Below are positions 5,015 to 7,439 of a stretch of 7,439 nucleotides of DNA, one piece after another. The notes beneath the pieces are model-generated. The model made no database searches, was not told where the DNA came from, and saw nothing but the letters and a program-made list of their open reading frames with translations. Both the position numbers and the translations under genes were made by a program. Position 1 is the first letter of the stretch; every line of letters begins with the position of its first letter. Source of the DNA: a bacterium TMED144. Lineage in GTDB: Bacteria; Fidelibacterota; Marinisomatia; Marinisomatales; TCS55. The stretch lies in contig NHGT02000011.1 of NCBI GenBank assembly GCA_002170005.2, forward strand, positions 46,853 through 54,291, given 5' to 3'.

Positions 5015-7390
5015 TTAATTCAAGGGATCTAAAAATCCATCATCTACAAGCACCTCTCGTGCTTTGCTTCCAGTGAATGGACCAACAATGCCAGCTTGCT
5101 CCATTTCATCGATTAATCTTGCCGCCCTGGAATATCCAATCTTCAATCTCCTCTGAATGAGAGATATTGATCCTTGTTGATGTGTGATGACTATCTTAAC
5201 AGCTTCATTGAATAGGCTATCATTGCCAAATGACGGATCAACAAGCCCCCCTGCCCCTAGCGTTTCTTGCGGGCTCTCGAGGATCAACTCTTCTGCTTTA
5301 GGCTGAGAAGATATATGATTCATCAATGAATCGATTTCTTCTAAACTTAAAAAGGCGTTATGCATTCTGGTTGCCTCTGAAGATCCATGTCCTAAATATA
5401 AGAGATCGCCCCTGCCAATTAATTTTTCAGCTCCTGGACTATCGATTATTGTCCTTGAGTCTATTTTAGTTGCAACTTGAAAAGCAATCCTTGATGGAAA
5501 GTTTGCTTTGATTACTCCTGTTATTACATCAACAGATGGTCTTTGAGTAGCTACAACAAGATGAATGCCAACTGCCCTCGCAAGCTGGGCTAATCTGGCA
5601 ATAGGCGCTTCAACCTCTTTAGCATTAAGCATCATTAAGTCTGCTAGTTCATCAATCAATACTACAATGAAAGGCATTAAAGATTCGTCGCTTTTAGACA
5701 TTTTTTTATTATATTCAGATATATTCCTTACAACCGCATCGGCTAGAATATCGTATCTTTTACCCATTTCTTTTTCTACAGCTCTAAGAGCTAAAACTGC
5801 ATTATCTGGAGTGGTTACTATTGATTCATCGATGCCTTCTATCTTCAATAAATGATAATTAGATAGCTCTCTGTATACCGCCATCTCTACTTTTTTTGGA
5901 TCAATAATAACAAATTTTACTTCATCAGGCGTTGATTGATATAACAAGCTTGCAAGTATAGTATTTATACAAACTGATTTTCCTGAACCTGTAGTTCCAG
6001 CTATAAGTAAATGAGGCATTTTAGCTAAATCTAGGGTAGCTATTTCTCCTATGGTGTTTTTTCCAATAGCCAAAGTTAGTTTAGACTCTGAATTTGAAAA
6101 ATTTTCAGAATTTATAACAGATTTTAAAAATACCATATCTGGATTTTGATTTGGAATTTCTATACCTACAGATGATTTTCCTGGTATTGGCGCAATGACT
6201 CTGACCCTGCTAGCTTCCATAACTCTAGCTAAATCATCAGACAATGCAACAAATTTGTTAACTCGCACACCTTCTGCAGGCTCAACCTCAAATAATGTTA
6301 TAACAGGCCCTGGGCTTACATTAACAACATTACCCATTACGCCAAAAGTTTCGAGTGATTGTTGTAAAAAGTTTGCCCTTTCAACCAGATCATTTTTCGA
6401 CATGCCATTTTGAGTATTTGGTGGATTTGCCAACAAATCAGATGATGGTAACTTATAAATCATTTTTGCTTTGGATGAGCTATTTAATTTATCAAAGTCG
6501 ACTTCTTTGTTAGATGCTATTTGACCAACTTCAATGGATGTTTCGTTGGATTTGGATTCTTTCTCTATTGCACTATTTTCATCAATGTTTTTATCAAATG
6601 TGTCAATTTTATTATCCGAATTAATATTAATTGATTCTTCCATGCTAGCATCTGATTGGGAGCTTACTTCTTCATAAATCTCAGTAAGACCTTTCTCTAC
6701 TTCAATCTTTTCATCTGACGATTTTTCATTTTCACGATTTGTTTTAGTATCAACTTTGTCCTCATTTTGAATTAATAATTGATTGTTATTAATCATTTCA
6801 TTGTTTGTATTAATGTCTTTTCTTTTTGTTTTAATCTCTTTTTTTGATTTTTTTAAGTATGAAATAAAGCTAAAGAAATTATCCTTAATTGGAATATAAA
6901 AACTTGCGCCATAGATAGATCGAAAAAAAACAAGCCATACAAAAAGCAATGTTATGCCAAATCCGTAAAAGCCAAGAAAATCGAAGAACAATCCTGCTAA
7001 TAGACCGCCAATCATGCCGCTATATAAAAAGTCTTGATCATTTGGGTTTGCGAATGAGATTTGATAAAATCCTACTGTTAAAGATCCAAGGATAATTGAA
7101 ATCAAAACAAAAATTGAAATTCTATAGATTTTTTCAAAGGATTTATTGCTAAAGAACCATATACCCCAAATCATAATTAAAAATGGTATTAATATAGATA
7201 AATAACCAAAAGAAAGTTTGATTAAGGTATAACCAATCCAAACTCCTAAAATACCCATTGGGTTTTCAATTTTAATATTTGGAGATATGCCTGGATCTTC
7301 ATTAGGATTATATCCAATCAGACTTACAAAAATAAGCAATGAAACCATTGCGGTCAAAATACCGAAGATCTCTAATTTTTTACTGTCCAT
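5015..7390 (-). CDS. ftsK: DNA translocase FtsK
   Basis: FtsK is the septum-anchored ATPase that pumps chromosome ends and activates XerCD recombination at dif. The 791-aa length is typical of short-linker FtsK/SpoIIIE proteins. Residues 1-160 hold about four to five membrane helices. Residues 180-305 form a polar, Asn/Asp/Glu/Lys/Ser-rich linker of low complexity. The motor follows, with the alpha domain at about 330-430, Walker A GTTGSGKS (465-472), DPKKVEM (497-503), Walker B VVLIDELADLM (576-586) and ATQRPSVDVITG (614-625). GRGDLLYL (659-666) and RMHNAF (675-680) close the RecA-like core. The C-terminal gamma winged helix (about 725-791) includes SLIQRRLKIGYSRAARLIDEME, which reads DNA polarity (KOPS-type) signals. 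The start is the ATG at 7390, with no obvious Shine-Dalgarno. It heads the run and the LolA-like gene begins 1 nt after its stop. Confidence 0.97.
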   Translation of the reverse strand: MDSKKLEIFGILTAMVSLLIFVSLIGYNPNEDPGISPNIKIENPMGILGVWIGYTLIKLSFGYLSILIPFLIMIWGIWFFSNKSFEKIYRISIFVLISIILGSLTVGFYQISFANPNDQDFLYSGMIGGLLAGLFFDFLGFYGFGITLLFVWLVFFRSIYGASFYIPIKDNFFSFISYLKKSKKEIKTKRKDINTNNEMINNNQLLIQNEDKVDTKTNRENEKSSDEKIEVEKGLTEIYEEVSSQSDASMEESININSDNKIDTFDKNIDENSAIEKESKSNETSIEVGQIASNKEVDFDKLNSSSKAKMIYKLPSSDLLANPPNTQNGMSKNDLVERANFLQQSLETFGVMGNVVNVSPGPVITLFEVEPAEGVRVNKFVALSDDLARVMEASRVRVIAPIPGKSSVGIEIPNQNPDMVFLKSVINSENFSNSESKLTLAIGKNTIGEIATLDLAKMPHLLIAGTTGSGKSVCINTILASLLYQSTPDEVKFVIIDPKKVEMAVYRELSNYHLLKIEGIDESIVTTPDNAVLALRAVEKEMGKRYDILADAVVRNISEYNKKMSKSDESLMPFIVVLIDELADLMMLNAKEVEAPIARLAQLARAVGIHLVVATQRPSVDVITGVIKANFPSRIAFQVATKIDSRTIIDSPGAEKLIGRGDLLYLGHGSSEATRMHNAFLSLEEIDSLMNHISSQPKAEELILESPQETLGAGGLVDPSFGNDSLFNEAVKIVITHQQGSISLIQRRLKIGYSRAARLIDEMEQAGIVGPFTGSKAREVLVDDGFLDPLN

Positions 7391-7410
7391 GATAATGTTT
7401 AACTCAACAA

Positions 7411-7438
7411 AGACCCATTTTTATAAAATGGTGGCTTT
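7411..7438 (-). terminator. Hairpin upstream of ftsK, possible terminator of the preceding gene
   Basis: CCATTTT and AAAATGG (7415-7421 and 7425-7431) form a perfect 7-bp stem with a 3-nt loop. On the minus strand it can be extended by AAAG/CTTT after an unequal internal loop and is followed by the T-rich TTGTTG. It could end a transcript arriving from beyond the window. Alternatively its TATAAA core could be the -10 of an ftsK promoter whose -35 would lie at or past the edge. Nothing here decides between the two. Confidence 0.3.
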
Positions 7439-7439
7439 A

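Noticed and set aside
5565..6413. Plus-strand frames of 96 and 72 codons opposite ftsK
   Set aside because: They are rich in Ser, Thr, Ala and Leu as expected for the complement of the conserved FtsK motor codons; there is no independent evidence of coding.
6474..6850. Low-complexity FtsK linker considered as a possible repeat array or hypervariable insert
   Set aside because: It is compositionally biased, but I see no repeated unit. Variable acidic/polar linkers are normal in FtsK.

Overview
The window is a compact, AT-rich bacterial chromosome segment, and every gene I can support lies on the minus strand. Read 5'->3' on that strand, it starts with a six-gene, envelope- and housekeeping-flavoured run (7390 down to 646): ftsK, a LolA-like periplasmic protein, a polytopic LPG_synthase_TM/UPF0104-type membrane protein, a GmhB-like HAD phosphatase, ddl (D-Ala-D-Ala ligase) and cysS (cysteinyl-tRNA synthetase). 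Five junctions are as tight as they can be: a 1-nt gap, then an overlap of 8 nt (17 nt if an alternative start is used), 17 nt, 4 nt and 4 nt. One polycistronic, translationally coupled transcript is therefore likely.

After a 142-bp gap (504-645) that holds a plausible sigma70-type promoter comes a tRNA cluster, tRNA-Thr(UGU), tRNA-Tyr(GUA), tRNA-Gly(UCC), tRNA-Thr(GGU), followed by the first 34 codons of tuf (EF-Tu), which runs off the left edge. Thr-Tyr-Gly-Thr-tuf is the old, widely conserved bacterial order (thrU-tyrU-glyT-thrT-tufB in E. coli).

Organism: a diderm is indicated by the LolA-like protein, the heptose-phosphatase family member and the peptidoglycan ligase. Very low GC, minimal spacers and overlapping genes suggest a small streamlined genome of the free-living marine kind. 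None of the four tRNA genes encodes its 3' CCA and both tRNA-Thr genes have U73, which argues against a typical enteric gammaproteobacterium. ddl lying next to cysS instead of in the division/cell-wall cluster, and the style of the FtsK N-terminus, would fit an FCB-type lineage such as Marinimicrobia/SAR406. That placement is inference from memory and weakly held; an AT-rich marine proteobacterium is not excluded.

Functionally the long operon joins chromosome segregation at the septum (FtsK), outer-membrane lipoprotein or lipid handling (LolA-like, polytopic membrane protein), a sugar-phosphate phosphatase possibly for LPS-type heptose, peptidoglycan precursor synthesis (Ddl) and cysteine charging (CysRS). 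I see no mobile element, CRISPR array, phage gene or clearly new system. The points most worth a second look are the apparently eroded zinc site of the GmhB-like protein, two consecutive non-ATG, overlapping starts, the divergent LolA-like protein, and a KOPS-like G-rich octamer inside ftsK.
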